Shown here: piece after piece, positions 24,701-32,347 of the stretch
How the letters are laid out: each line of letters begins with the position of its first letter
Position numbering within the stretch: position 1 is the first letter of the stretch
Assembly: GCA_025936175.1 (NCBI GenBank)
Contig: JAICTV010000024.1
Span: 1-38,009, forward strand
Length of the DNA: 38,009 nucleotides
Source: Phycisphaerae bacterium
GTDB taxonomy: Bacteria; Planctomycetota; Phycisphaerae; Tepidisphaerales; Tepidisphaeraceae
Direction: 5' to 3'
Notes under the pieces: generated by a model
Databases searched by the model: none
Told to the model about the DNA's origin: nothing
What the model saw: only the letters and a program-made list of their open reading frames with translations
Translations under genes and position numbers: made by a program

Positions 24701-26807
24701 CGGCTTCGAGCCAGTGCAGGATCGTCTCATCGTCCGCATCGGCGCCGGCGGCGCGCTGGACGCGCGCGAAGTCCGCGGCGATCGTGTTGAACGCCTTCAC
24801 GTAGCGGCTGGTGATCTCGCGATCGCGCGCGATCTGATCGGCGGTCGCGGTCGTCGGCGCTTCCAGCACGTTGTCCGGCGGCTCAAACCGCAGCACGTCG
24901 GCCCAATCCTTCACCTGCGTGATGCGATCGCGCGCCGCCTGAACGAGGTTCTCGGCGCGGCTGGCCCAGCGGATGCGGTCGGCCGTCGGGACCTTGGCGA
25001 TCACGTCGCGGATTTGCTGCGCGAGCTTGACGCGCTCGTCCGCCTCGGCCGCCGGGAACGCGCCGGCAGAGTACGCGGGCGCGAGCGGATCGCGCGCGGC
25101 GTCGGCGTCGGTCGCGTACTTCACGCACGCGGCCAGCGCCTGGCGGAATTGCTCCATCGGCGTGGCGAGGAAGTCCGCCAGCGGCACGCCGGCGGCGTCC
25201 TTCCACGGGTTGGTCGCGAAGCCGCACTGCATCCCGCGCTCGAGCACTTCCTTGAAGCGCGTGCCCTGCGTGCGCAGATCGGCGGCGGAAGACTCTGCCA
25301 GCGTCCGCTCGTCGATGTTGACGCCTTCCAGCGGAACTTCCTGCAGCCACAGGCCGACCAGGTGATGGAACGATCCGGGGCCGCCATTGCTCTGCACCAG
25401 CAGCTTGTGATACTCCGTCAGGTCCGCGTGAAGCGTCTGCAGATCGGCGTCGATCTTGGCCAGTTCCTCGGCGACGCGCTGCTTGGGCTGCGCGTCAACG
25501 AGACCGTCGAGCTGCTCGCGGATCGACTTGTACAGATCGCGCTGGTCCTTCTGCGGGTCGTGGATGATCGCGCACAGGTCGCCCAGCCCGAGCACGGCCA
25601 GGCGATCGGCGACGACGTCGAGCGCGGTGCGCTTGTCGCAGACGAACAACACGCGCTGCCCGCGGCCGAGATGATCGCTGACGATGTTGGTGATCGTCTG
25701 CGACTTGCCGGTGCCGGGAGGGCCGTGAATGACCAGGCCGCGATACTCGCGGGCGAGGCGGACGGCTTTCGCCTGGCACGGGTCGGCGTCGGTCACCATT
25801 TTCTCTTCGCCGAACGCGCGCTTGATCGATTCGTCCGCGGGCTTGGCCTTGGTGCTGTCGTGATCGGGGATGATCGGCGCGGCGGCGCTGGGACGATTGT
25901 CGAGGTTCACGCCCAGACGAACGAACGACGAGAGCGGCCCGTCGCCTGCGCCGGCGGCGACCATCTCGCGCATGTCGCGCAGCAAGCCCTGGTTCGACGC
26001 GGGATAGAGGCCCAGCACCGCGGCGGAGAGGATGCACGGGCCGGCTTCGTCGTCGGTCTTCGGGGTCGCTTCCAGCGGGAAGGTCGTCGGGAATTTCTCC
26101 GTGTTCAGCTCATCCGGGATCGCCAGCTCGACCAGCTCCGCCAGCGCGCGGACGAGCTGCACGATGTCGCGCCACGGGTCTTCGCCGCGCTCGGCGCCGG
26201 CCAGGTCCGCCAGCGCCTTGCCGGTTTCCTTTTCCAGCCACGCGAGCAGCGCCTGGTTCGGCACGATCGCATCGGCGCCTTCGCGGCGGCAGATTTCGAC
26301 CGCCTGCTGCGCGCCGGTCTTCACCATCATGGTCAGCGGGATGAAGGTGATCGGCGCGAGCACGCGCCGCGAGGGCGGCATGCCGAAGCGCCCGCCGAAC
26401 GTGCCTGGCGGGAGGCTCAGCAACGGAAAACCGAGGTTCAGCGCGCACACGCCGGTGTCCTGTTCATAGGTGCGGGCGTCGTCGGCGATCACGCGCAGCT
26501 TGGTGCGGACATACTGCTGATCCGCCCACGCCTCGGCGGCGGCGACCTGCTCGGGCGATTCCGGCTCGCCGTTGGTGTTCTTGCGGGTCACGATCGGCAC
26601 GCGGGCCGCGAGCTTGACCGAACCTTCCTTGCCCAGCAGCGCCATGAGCACGTCGCCCGGCGGGATGTCCTTGAGCTTGGCGAGGTGCAGCAGATCGAGC
26701 CGCTGCCGCGATGCGTGCGGCCGGCAGTTCATCGACGGCCCGTTCAACATCGCCGCGAACAGGCGATCGAGCATCTTCGAGAGGATCGGGTTGTTCGGTT
26801 CGATCAT
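21747..26807 (-). CDS. Large superfamily 1 (UPF1/DNA2-like) helicase with C-terminal restriction-endonuclease-like domain
   Basis: 1686 residues; AGGAG lies 11 bases before the ATG at 26807. Motif I is GPPGTGKSQTITNI near residue 361. Motif II is DLIVFDEASQC near 1205, then AGDPKQLPPTRFF, HYRSRHADLIGFSNEQFY, NVQGDERDHLIISTTYG and LNVLVTRARE near 1456. Motifs I and II are ~840 residues apart; the insert is mainly helical and coiled-coil-like. The N-terminal 340 residues are unassigned. Near 1555-1640, VDLAVHHPE...IGVLCD...GWKVHRVWTPHFFRDP resembles the Vsr/MTES_1575-type nuclease end of DUF4011-type helicases, but the usual ECDG...YH residues are not conserved. Such helicase-nuclease proteins include defence proteins (Hhe-like), yet this one stands alone and may be a core gene. 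Substrate unknown. Confidence 0.85.
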   Translation of the reverse strand: MIEPNNPILSKMLDRLFAAMLNGPSMNCRPHASRQRLDLLHLAKLKDIPPGDVLMALLGKEGSVKLAARVPIVTRKNTNGEPESPEQVAAAEAWADQQYVRTKLRVIADDARTYEQDTGVCALNLGFPLLSLPPGTFGGRFGMPPSRRVLAPITFIPLTMMVKTGAQQAVEICRREGADAIVPNQALLAWLEKETGKALADLAGAERGEDPWRDIVQLVRALAELVELAIPDELNTEKFPTTFPLEATPKTDDEAGPCILSAAVLGLYPASNQGLLRDMREMVAAGAGDGPLSSFVRLGVNLDNRPSAAAPIIPDHDSTKAKPADESIKRAFGEEKMVTDADPCQAKAVRLAREYRGLVIHGPPGTGKSQTITNIVSDHLGRGQRVLFVCDKRTALDVVADRLAVLGLGDLCAIIHDPQKDQRDLYKSIREQLDGLVDAQPKQRVAEELAKIDADLQTLHADLTEYHKLLVQSNGGPGSFHHLVGLWLQEVPLEGVNIDERTLAESSAADLRTQGTRFKEVLERGMQCGFATNPWKDAAGVPLADFLATPMEQFRQALAACVKYATDADAARDPLAPAYSAGAFPAAEADERVKLAQQIRDVIAKVPTADRIRWASRAENLVQAARDRITQVKDWADVLRFEPPDNVLEAPTTATADQIARDREITSRYVKAFNTIAADFARVQRAAGADADDETILHWLEAGSKAATSALKRLDAAQSIAAAIEQSHLDAGMAMKIERVKIDAAQINEWIGALDAYIEVAGKMFGGLAFGKKGAAETVCKQFNKPLGAQSAAEIKDFLLNLQARLDLQTVIENITGEAYGRRVDDDTLITDFRRHHAVVQTLCKNPGAKTQAGGEISVPDEHVTTINGLIATAAGPATKVLSNFGLETSPKDAKRLETALRRLEARARLIEVFKQTLAEPNAPLPPNDDALISTIDTHGTLLDLLIGVRAEAAKVSVTDSVLRALREPAAAEGIIRAMQDAPRRALALVKLEETLSGTFLFDLKWLNNFAAEVRGGAEALPTIHALATKLDSLEGVLRVRDGLALLPGPLAEAAATLLDAGVSADAGYSACRRAVLAGEIVRRLRAEPNLQAVDGHRLKNTFDRYLELSARKKHLVRDVILSKWTARQKERLLINAGTRLNAIGADLRRRLTGRGDRAMRLRQVIQHGAGVEGGDPLFELRPVWMASPETVAQLFPRQAIFDLIVFDEASQCRLEEALPVLTRATRVVIAGDPKQLPPTRFFESSIAASADDEETESDQELFEAHQGEIEDVLGAALGLDIHQCYLDVHYRSRHADLIGFSNEQFYGSRLQAIPEHPHKRSRHAPLTLYRAEGLYEKRKNETEADAVIKIVKELLKRPQPPSIGIACFNLPQRELIVEKLEEAAESDAEFAAKLAEARCRRGENSTEGLFVKNLENVQGDERDHLIISTTYGPDKQGRFRRNFGPVGKPGGGRRLNVLVTRAREQIHIVTSIPRSEYATMHPIPQGQTPSGTWLLFAYLNYAERLAEDYETAWRILKNAKADERQAVNPRPAKAPSQFAKSLAGRLVTLHNVGSDVHWGNEGFCVDLAVHHPERAEDVSIGVLCDTTRYVTDDPVEWEVFRTHMLQQQGWKVHRVWTPHFFRDPNGCMAGILKDIEQALETEKEAAERAAELNAAGNAAATATGSSVREIISRRRKLKEQDKNAA

Positions 26808-27011
26808 GGCCGCTCACACTCCTGGGCTGCTGCTGTCTCTTCAATGCCAACGGCGACGTGCGGATCGCCGCCTTACGGTTATCGTCCCTTGTATATCGGG
26901 CCTTAACTTGAGGGAGATGGAGAGATTTTGACGCCGGCGAGGGCGTCGAATCGCGTGATGCTGATCGTCGCGAAGTTATCGGTCGCACGCTCGCGACGCG
27001 CCGCGTCGCGG

Positions 27012-27329
27012 CTACACGAACTTGGCGCCGACGTCGAAGAACCCGTCCGCCCGGTCGCGCGAGGAGATGATGCGGATGGTGCTGGTCAGGTGCAGCGGGC
27101 CCGCGCCGATCCGCATGGTGTAGGCGGCGCCGGGGCGATAGCCGACGGGCGCGCGGAACGCGCAGCCGTGCAGCGAGACGTTCAGGACGCTCACTTCGAG
27201 CTGCTTGTCGGAGTTCGCTTCAGTCAGGATTCCGACGACGCCGAGTGGCTGACGGTTTCCACGCCGGCGTTCGCGCGGCGGGATCGGGATGTTCGGATGG
27301 ATCGACGGGCTGGCCGCGGCGCGCGCCAT
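27012..27329 (-). CDS. PilZ-domain protein
   Basis: 105 residues. The c-di-GMP binding signature is visible: an arginine cluster RERRRGNR (19-26) and NVSLHGCAFRA (50-60), the (D/N)-x-S-x-x-G motif. The remainder is a single beta barrel ending FFDVGAKFV. It should be a stand-alone c-di-GMP receptor in the cytoplasm; the target process is unknown. It is divergent from gatB, and the N-terminal start is not certain because no clear ribosome site precedes it. Confidence 0.82.
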   Translation of the reverse strand: MARAAASPSIHPNIPIPPRERRRGNRQPLGVVGILTEANSDKQLEVSVLNVSLHGCAFRAPVGYRPGAAYTMRIGAGPLHLTSTIRIISSRDRADGFFDVGAKFV

Positions 27330-27355
27330 GCATCATGTATCGGCTGGCCGGTGTC

Positions 27356-27384
27356 CTGACTTGCAGCGAATCGCGTCGTATACT
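27356..27384 (+). promoter_or_regulatory. Predicted sigma70-type promoter for gatB
   Basis: CTGACT (27356-27361, 4 of 6) and TATACT (27379-27384, 5 of 6) are separated by 17 bases. Transcription would begin near 27391, giving a leader of about 27 bases before the GTG at 27418. Confidence 0.45.
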
Positions 27385-27417
27385 CCGCGCCGCATCGTTT
27401 TTATCGGAGTCGAAGAA

Positions 27418-28896
27418 GTGAGCGAGCGCGTCTGCACGTCCTATAAAGTTTTGGTCGGGATGGAGATTCACGTCCAGCTCGCGACCAGGACCAAGATGTT
27501 CACGTCCGCCCCCAACGGCGCGACCAACTTCGGCGCCGCGCCGAACTCGCTGGTTGATGAAGTCATCCTCGGCCTGCCCGGCGTGCTGCCGGTGATGAAC
27601 AAGCGCGCGGTCGAGTATTCGATCATGGTGGGGCTGGCGCTCGGGTGCAAAATCGCCAGGCACACCAAGTGGGACCGCAAGAGCTACTTCTATCCCGATT
27701 TGCCGAAGAACTATCAGATCAGTCAGTACGACCTGCCGCTCTGCGGCGAAGGTCTATTCGAAATCGCGGGTGAGGACGGATCGACGAAGAAGGTGCGGAT
27801 CCGCCGCGCCCACCTGGAAGAGGATGCGGGCAAACTGCTGCACGAAGCGCCGGGCGGGCACAGGATCGATCACAGCATCGTCGATCTCAATCGCGCGGGC
27901 ACGCCGCTGCTGGAGATCGTGACGGAACCGGATCTCTCCTCGCCGAAGGACGTGGCGACGTTCGGGCAGGAGCTGCAGAAGCTGGTGCAGTTCCTCGGCG
28001 TATCGGAAGGTCAGATGCAGATGGGCCACATGCGCTTCGAGCCGAACATCAACGTGCACATCACCGATCAAACCGGCCAGGTGCACAAGACGGCGATCAC
28101 GGAAATTAAAAACCTCAACAGCTTCAACGTGCTCGAGCGCGCGACGGCGTATGAGATCCAGCGGCAGATTCAGAACTGGATCGATACCGGCTCGCTCGGC
28201 AAGAAAAGCACGATGGGCTGGGACACCGGAAGTGAGACAACCTTCCTGCAGCGCGAGAAGGAAGAAGCGCACGACTATCGTTACTTCCCCGATCCGGACC
28301 TCGTGCCGGTCGAGGTGAGCGACCAGTGGCTGGCGGAGCTGATAGCGCAGGTCGGCGAGCTGCCCGCCGCGCGGCGGGTGCGCTATGTTGATGCGCTGGG
28401 ACTTTCTCCGGCGGATGCTGCAACGCTTGCAGGTGATCGCGCCACCGGCGATTACTTCGAGAAGGCGCTACTCGCCGCGGGCGGAAGTCGCCGCGTTGCG
28501 ACGCTCGTCCTCACGCACGGCCGCCGCCTCTGCAACGAGCGCGCGTGCTCGCTGAGTGAGCTGGGAATCCTCCCCGAGCGCATCGCGGAGATCGCAAAGC
28601 TCATCGACGACAACAAACTTGCCCCCAGCAGCGCCGGCGCCGTCTTCGACAAGCTGATGGACGAAGACGCCCCCGCCGAGCAAATCGCCAAATCGCTTAA
28701 TTTGATCCAGTCCAGCGACAGCAGCGCGATCGACGCGGCGATCGGCGATCTGATCGCTAAAAACCCCCCGCCTCTCCAGGATTTTCGCGCCGGGAAGCAG
28801 GCGGCTCTCGGCGCGCTGGTCGGCATGATCATGAAGAGCGGCAAGGGTTTAAATCCGAAGCTGGTGCAGGAGCGGCTCAAGCAGCGGCTCTCATGA
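27418..28896 (+). CDS. gatB: Aspartyl/glutamyl-tRNA(Asn/Gln) amidotransferase subunit B
   Basis: 492 residues from the GTG at 27418. An open frame continues upstream to 27289 but crosses the predicted promoter and the divergent PilZ gene, so I reject it. The start KVLVGMEIHVQLATRTKMF, GLPGVLPVMNKRAVEYSIMV, RKSYFYPDLPKNYQISQYD and RIRRAHLEEDAGKLLH are diagnostic, as are LNRAGTPLLEIVTEPD and EKEEAHDYRYFPDPDL. The C-terminal Yqey-like helical domain ends GLNPKLVQERLKQRL. With GatA and GatC it amidates mischarged Asp-tRNA(Asn) or Glu-tRNA(Gln). gatA and gatC are not in the window. Confidence 0.97.
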   Translation: MSERVCTSYKVLVGMEIHVQLATRTKMFTSAPNGATNFGAAPNSLVDEVILGLPGVLPVMNKRAVEYSIMVGLALGCKIARHTKWDRKSYFYPDLPKNYQISQYDLPLCGEGLFEIAGEDGSTKKVRIRRAHLEEDAGKLLHEAPGGHRIDHSIVDLNRAGTPLLEIVTEPDLSSPKDVATFGQELQKLVQFLGVSEGQMQMGHMRFEPNINVHITDQTGQVHKTAITEIKNLNSFNVLERATAYEIQRQIQNWIDTGSLGKKSTMGWDTGSETTFLQREKEEAHDYRYFPDPDLVPVEVSDQWLAELIAQVGELPAARRVRYVDALGLSPADAATLAGDRATGDYFEKALLAAGGSRRVATLVLTHGRRLCNERACSLSELGILPERIAEIAKLIDDNKLAPSSAGAVFDKLMDEDAPAEQIAKSLNLIQSSDSSAIDAAIGDLIAKNPPPLQDFRAGKQAALGALVGMIMKSGKGLNPKLVQERLKQRLS

Positions 28897-28972
28897 TCAG
28901 AGGGTGATTCACTCCCGTATTGCACGCGGCTGGTCCGATGAGTACGTTGTGTTTCACACTTCGCATACAAAG

Positions 28973-29284
28973 ATGAAGACGCAGACGTCCGAGCGACCGT
29001 CGCTTCCCGCCGCCATCGGCATGCACTGCGCGTTGCTTTCGCTCGCCAGCGGATGTGTCGGATTGGCCGTCTCCTTCATCCTCTGGTGGCGGAGCCTGCC
29101 GCGCGACATCCAGCGCATCGGCGAACAAGCCGGGATGTTCTCGGCGGCGATGGGGCTGGTGCTGGCGGGGATCGCGCTTGCCGCCCCGCGGAAACTCGTG
29201 CATTGGCTCGGACTGATCGCTCTGATCATCAACCTCGCCATTCTCAGCGTCGTGCTCGACAAGATCTTCATGATCGTCCACTAG
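28973..29284 (+). CDS. Small three-TM membrane protein, unknown function
   Basis: 103 residues from the ATG at 28973 (MKTQTSERPSL); an in-frame upstream start at 28904 would add 23 residues of unlikely composition. Three hydrophobic segments: MHCALLSLASGCVGLAVSFI, SAAMGLVLAGIALAA and LGLIALIINLAILSVVLDKI. The second and third are joined by PRKLVHW. No family is recognised. It lies 24 bases before the DUF971 gene and 76 after gatB, so they could be one transcript. Confidence 0.7.
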   Translation: MKTQTSERPSLPAAIGMHCALLSLASGCVGLAVSFILWWRSLPRDIQRIGEQAGMFSAAMGLVLAGIALAAPRKLVHWLGLIALIINLAILSVVLDKIFMIVH

Positions 29285-29308
29285 CCGCCGCCCTCCTACT
29301 GTTCATCG

Positions 29309-29656
29309 ATGAGCCCAGAGACCACGCCGACGCGCCTCGATCTGAAGAAGACCGAGCAATTGACCATCGAGTGGCAGGACGGGCGGACGTGCACGTACTC
29401 CGTCTCGCTGTTGCGCTCGATGTGCCCGTGCGCGTTGTGCAAGCTGCAGCGCGATCAGCGCGATCCGCACCAGCTCATGACGGAGCAGAAGAAGAAAAAA
29501 ACGGCGCTGACGGTCTTACCGGGGAATTACGCGGAGCCGATCGTGGTGAAGGACGCGTCGCTCGTCGGCAACTACGCGATGAAGATCGAGTGGTCGGACG
29601 GGCATGATTCGGGGATTTACTCCTTCGAGTATTTGAGATCGATTTGCCCGACATAG
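29309..29656 (+). CDS. DUF971 domain protein (GBBH-like N-terminal domain)
   Basis: 115 residues, all of it one DUF971 domain: LRSMCPCALCKLQ with three Cys that resemble a metal site, VGNYAMKIEWSDGHDSGIY and FEYLRSICPT at the end. This domain is found in gamma-butyrobetaine hydroxylases and as a stand-alone protein, and in some bacteria near the Mrp/ApbC Fe-S carrier. The role is not settled. Its stop codon TAG (29654-29656) is the first part of a palindromic element. Confidence 0.85.
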   Translation: MSPETTPTRLDLKKTEQLTIEWQDGRTCTYSVSLLRSMCPCALCKLQRDQRDPHQLMTEQKKKKTALTVLPGNYAEPIVVKDASLVGNYAMKIEWSDGHDSGIYSFEYLRSICPT

Positions 29657-29730
29657 CCCGCCGTTTACGGCGGGGCATTTCGTCTTTCGCGTACTCGACG
29701 CGAAAGACCCCGCCGCAAGCGGCGGGCTAT
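29653..29730. repeat. Palindromic repeat, family E; supplies both flanking stop codons
   Basis: Left arm 29653-29675 and right arm 29708-29730 are 23-base inverted copies (ATAGCCCGCCG...GGCGGGG), with an inner stem TCTTTCGCG/CGCGAAAGA. Each end reads ACATAG toward the centre, so DUF971 (+) and radA (-) both stop at TAG codons inside it. It probably also ends both transcripts. A relative is at 34359-34428. Confidence 0.85.
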
Positions 29731-31223
29731 GTGGTTGCGAGCGCCTGCGATAAGCGTCTCACCTCGTGCAACGCCATTCCTCCCAGCTTCGGGATGTTGT
29801 TGCCGACGTGGGGAACGATCGCGTGGCCGAGTCCGAGCCGCGCGGCTTCGCGCAGGCGCGTCTCGAGCTGCGGGACGGAGCGCACTTCTCCTCCGAGGCC
29901 CAGCTCCCCTACCGCGAAGGTTCCCGGCGAGAGCGGACGATTCGAGTGCGCCGACGCAATCGCCAGCGCGATGGCGAGATCGATCGCCGGCTCGGCGACT
30001 TTCACGCCGCCGGCGACATTGACGAAGACGTCTTCCGCCGCCAGCCGCATCTCGGCGCGCTTTTCCAGCACGGCGATGATCATGCCGACGCGGTCGGAGC
30101 TGGCGCCGCTCACTTTTCGCCTGGCGGCGCCGATGACGCTTGATGCGGTCAGCGCCTGCACTTCCACGAGGAGCACGCGCGAGCCCTGCATGGCGGCGGT
30201 GATGACCGAGCCGCTGGGCTGGCCTTGCGGGCCGTAGTGTTCCATGAACAGGTTGCCGGGATCGATGACCTCGCGCAGGCCTTCCCCGGTCATCTCGAAG
30301 AGGCCCACCTCGTGCGTCGAGCCGAAGCGGTTCTTCATGCAGCGGACGATTCGGTGCGAGTGAAATCGGTCGCCTTCGAAGTACACGACGGTATCGACGA
30401 TGTGCTCAATGATCTTCGGCCCCGCCAGCGTGCCGGCTTTCGTTACATGTCCGACGAAGATGACCGCGACGCCGCTCGATTTGGCGAGGTAGACCAGGTC
30501 CATGCAGCAATCGCGAAGCTGCGTCACCGACCCCGGCGCGGCGGGCAGATCAGGCTTGTAGATCATCTGGATCGAGTCGATCACGACGACCGCGGGCTGC
30601 GTCTTGTGGATCTGATTGATAATCCGCTCGACGTTGGTCTCCGCGAGGACGAGGAGATTGGATGAAGTGACACCGAGACGCCCAGCACGGAGCTTGGTCT
30701 GTCGCGCCGACTCTTCGCTCGTCACGTAGAGGACGCGCGCGCCTCCGTCTTCGGAGGAAGACCCCGAACTGGCGTTCGGGGCTGCGAAGCCCGCTTTGCG
30801 CAGCGCTTTGTCCTGCTTCGACAGAACCGCTTCCGCGACCCCCGTGCCGCGCGCGAGATCGTTGGCGACCTGGAGCAACAGCGTCGATTTTCCGATCCCC
30901 GGTTCACCACCGACCAGCACCGCGGATCCCGGGACGATTCCCCCGCCGAGGATCCGATCGAACTCCCCGATCCCCGTCGGCGTGCGCGGCGCTTCCGCCT
31001 GATCGATCTGATCCAGCGTCAGCGCTTCCGCACCGGTTGCGACGTCGCTGTGTTGGAACGACGTTCCCGGCGCGGGACGAACCGCCGCCGCGCGGGCATC
31101 GGGCGTCGGCGCTTTGTACTCCTGCAGCGAATCCCACGTCCCGCAATCCGGGCACTTGCCCATCCACTTGGGGTGCAGGCTGCCGCAGTTGGAGCAGAGG
31201 AACTCTTTTCGCGCCTTGGCCAT
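29727..31223 (-). CDS. radA: DNA repair protein RadA/Sms
   Basis: 498 residues, longer than the usual ~450. The zinc finger CSNCG...CPDCG lies at 10-27, Walker A GGEPGIGKST at 105-114, VVVIDSIQMIY, the RadA motif KNRFGSTHEVGLF, and a C-terminal Lon-like domain (VNVAGGVKVAEPAIDLAIAL). RadA is a branch-migration helicase in recombination. Between the helix after Walker A (LARGTG) and RVLYVTSEES there is an insert of ~34 residues (129-162), where most RadA proteins have none; it is partly encoded by two tandem hairpins (separate entry). The stop lies in a palindromic element. Confidence 0.95.
   Translation of the reverse strand: MAKARKEFLCSNCGSLHPKWMGKCPDCGTWDSLQEYKAPTPDARAAAVRPAPGTSFQHSDVATGAEALTLDQIDQAEAPRTPTGIGEFDRILGGGIVPGSAVLVGGEPGIGKSTLLLQVANDLARGTGVAEAVLSKQDKALRKAGFAAPNASSGSSSEDGGARVLYVTSEESARQTKLRAGRLGVTSSNLLVLAETNVERIINQIHKTQPAVVVIDSIQMIYKPDLPAAPGSVTQLRDCCMDLVYLAKSSGVAVIFVGHVTKAGTLAGPKIIEHIVDTVVYFEGDRFHSHRIVRCMKNRFGSTHEVGLFEMTGEGLREVIDPGNLFMEHYGPQGQPSGSVITAAMQGSRVLLVEVQALTASSVIGAARRKVSGASSDRVGMIIAVLEKRAEMRLAAEDVFVNVAGGVKVAEPAIDLAIALAIASAHSNRPLSPGTFAVGELGLGGEVRSVPQLETRLREAARLGLGHAIVPHVGNNIPKLGGMALHEVRRLSQALATT
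30738..30839. repeat. In-frame insert in radA carrying two tandem hairpins
   Basis: CCCCGAAC-TGGC-GTTCGGGG (30762-30781) is a perfect 8-bp stem with 4-base loop, and CCTCCG-TCTT-CGGAGG (30742-30757) a 6-bp stem beside it. Together with adjacent sequence they encode residues ~129-162 of RadA, which interrupts a conserved alpha-to-beta connection. I infer an inserted palindromic repeat kept in frame. Confidence 0.65.
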
Positions 31224-31301
31224 GGCGGGGCATTTTAGGTTGTCGTTTGGGTAAAGGCGATTCGATTGCGCGCGACCGATCCGTTAGATTCAGCCGCACG
31301 C

Positions 31302-32216
31302 ATGAACGATCGTTCCCACCTGCTGACGGAACAGCGTCTTCCCGAATCGATGAACCTCGACGCGATGAGCGTCGAGGAGTGCGTCGCGCTGATGAACGCG
31401 CAGGACCTGCGTGCCGTGCGGGCGGTCGGCGCCGTTCGCGAATCCGTCGCGGCGGCGGTGGAGATCGTCGTCGCTCAGCTCAAAGCCGGCGGGCGATTGC
31501 TCTATTTCGGCGCGGGGACGAGCGGGCGATTGGCCGTCGTCGATGCATCGGAGTGTCCGCCGACGTTCCGCACCGATCCGGACATGGTGCAGGGCGTGAT
31601 GGCCGGCGGGATGGAGGCGATGTTCAAGGCCAAGGAAGGCGCCGAGGACTCCGCCGAGGGCGGCGCCGCCGCGGTCGATGAGAAACACGTCGGCAAGAAC
31701 GATGTGGTGATGGGCATCGCCGCCGGCGGGACGACGCCTTATGTCCACGGCGCGCTGCGTCGCGCCGCCGAGCACGGGGCGAAGACGATTTTTCTCTCCT
31801 GCGTTCAGCCGGTCCCCGGCGAGCCGAAAGTGGACGTCGTGATCCGCCCGCTCACGGGGCCGGAGGTCGTCACCGGCTCGACGCGACTCAAAGCCGGCAC
31901 CGCGACCAAGCTCGTGCTCAACATGATCACGACGATCACGATGGTGCAGCTCAACAAGGTGTACGAGAACCTGATGGTGGACCTGCGCGCGACGAATGCG
32001 AAGCTGTGGGACCGCGGCGCGCGGATCATCGCGACGCTGACAAACCTGCCGCGCGATCAGGCGATGGATCTGCTCAAGAAAGCGGACGGGCACGTGAAGG
32101 TCGCCATCGTCATGCACCGCCGCAACGTCAGCGCGGACGATGCGCGGACGCTGCTCGATCGGCACGACGGGAAGATGCGGGATGCGATCGGCGACCGCGG
32201 CCTCGAGGGGCTGTAA
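31302..32216 (+). CDS. murQ: N-acetylmuramic acid 6-phosphate etherase
   Basis: 304 residues from the ATG at 31302. The SIS domain is clear: RLLYFGAGTSGRLAVVDASE and CPPTF, where Glu84 corresponds to catalytic Glu83 of E. coli MurQ. GIAAGGTTPYVHGAL, GSTRLKAGTATKLVLNMITT and VAIVMHRRNVSADDAR complete the family pattern. It cleaves the D-lactyl ether of MurNAc-6-phosphate to give GlcNAc-6-phosphate during peptidoglycan recycling, which implies that this organism handles peptidoglycan. It is divergent from radA across 78 bp; no anmK or murP is seen nearby. Confidence 0.95.
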   Translation: MNDRSHLLTEQRLPESMNLDAMSVEECVALMNAQDLRAVRAVGAVRESVAAAVEIVVAQLKAGGRLLYFGAGTSGRLAVVDASECPPTFRTDPDMVQGVMAGGMEAMFKAKEGAEDSAEGGAAAVDEKHVGKNDVVMGIAAGGTTPYVHGALRRAAEHGAKTIFLSCVQPVPGEPKVDVVIRPLTGPEVVTGSTRLKAGTATKLVLNMITTITMVQLNKVYENLMVDLRATNAKLWDRGARIIATLTNLPRDQAMDLLKKADGHVKVAIVMHRRNVSADDARTLLDRHDGKMRDAIGDRGLEGL

Positions 32217-32234
32217 CGGGGCAGCGCGAGAGCA

Positions 32235-32323
32235 ATTGTCATCCCGAGCGGTACTCCGCGAGGGATCTTGGCGTAGGAAAACCGTTCGACTCCGAGATCC
32301 CTCGGAGTACCTCGGGATGACAG
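32235..32323. repeat. Palindromic repeat, family A
   Basis: Left arm from 32235 (AATTGTCATCCCGAGCGGTA) and right arm 32292-32323 are inverted copies of the family A consensus. It sits between the convergent murQ and the gene at 32348. Confidence 0.85.
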
Positions 32324-32347
32324 TATTCGGTGCGGGTCGGGTGCGGA

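Noticed and set aside
21372..26906. 1844-codon open frame opposite the helicase
   Set aside because: Antisense shadow; Arg, Ala, Asp and Gln rich without any motif, while the other strand has all helicase motifs.
27289..27417. Longer GatB N-terminus from 27289
   Set aside because: The extra residues cross a predicted promoter and the divergent PilZ gene; GatB proteins start just before the GMEIHVQL motif.
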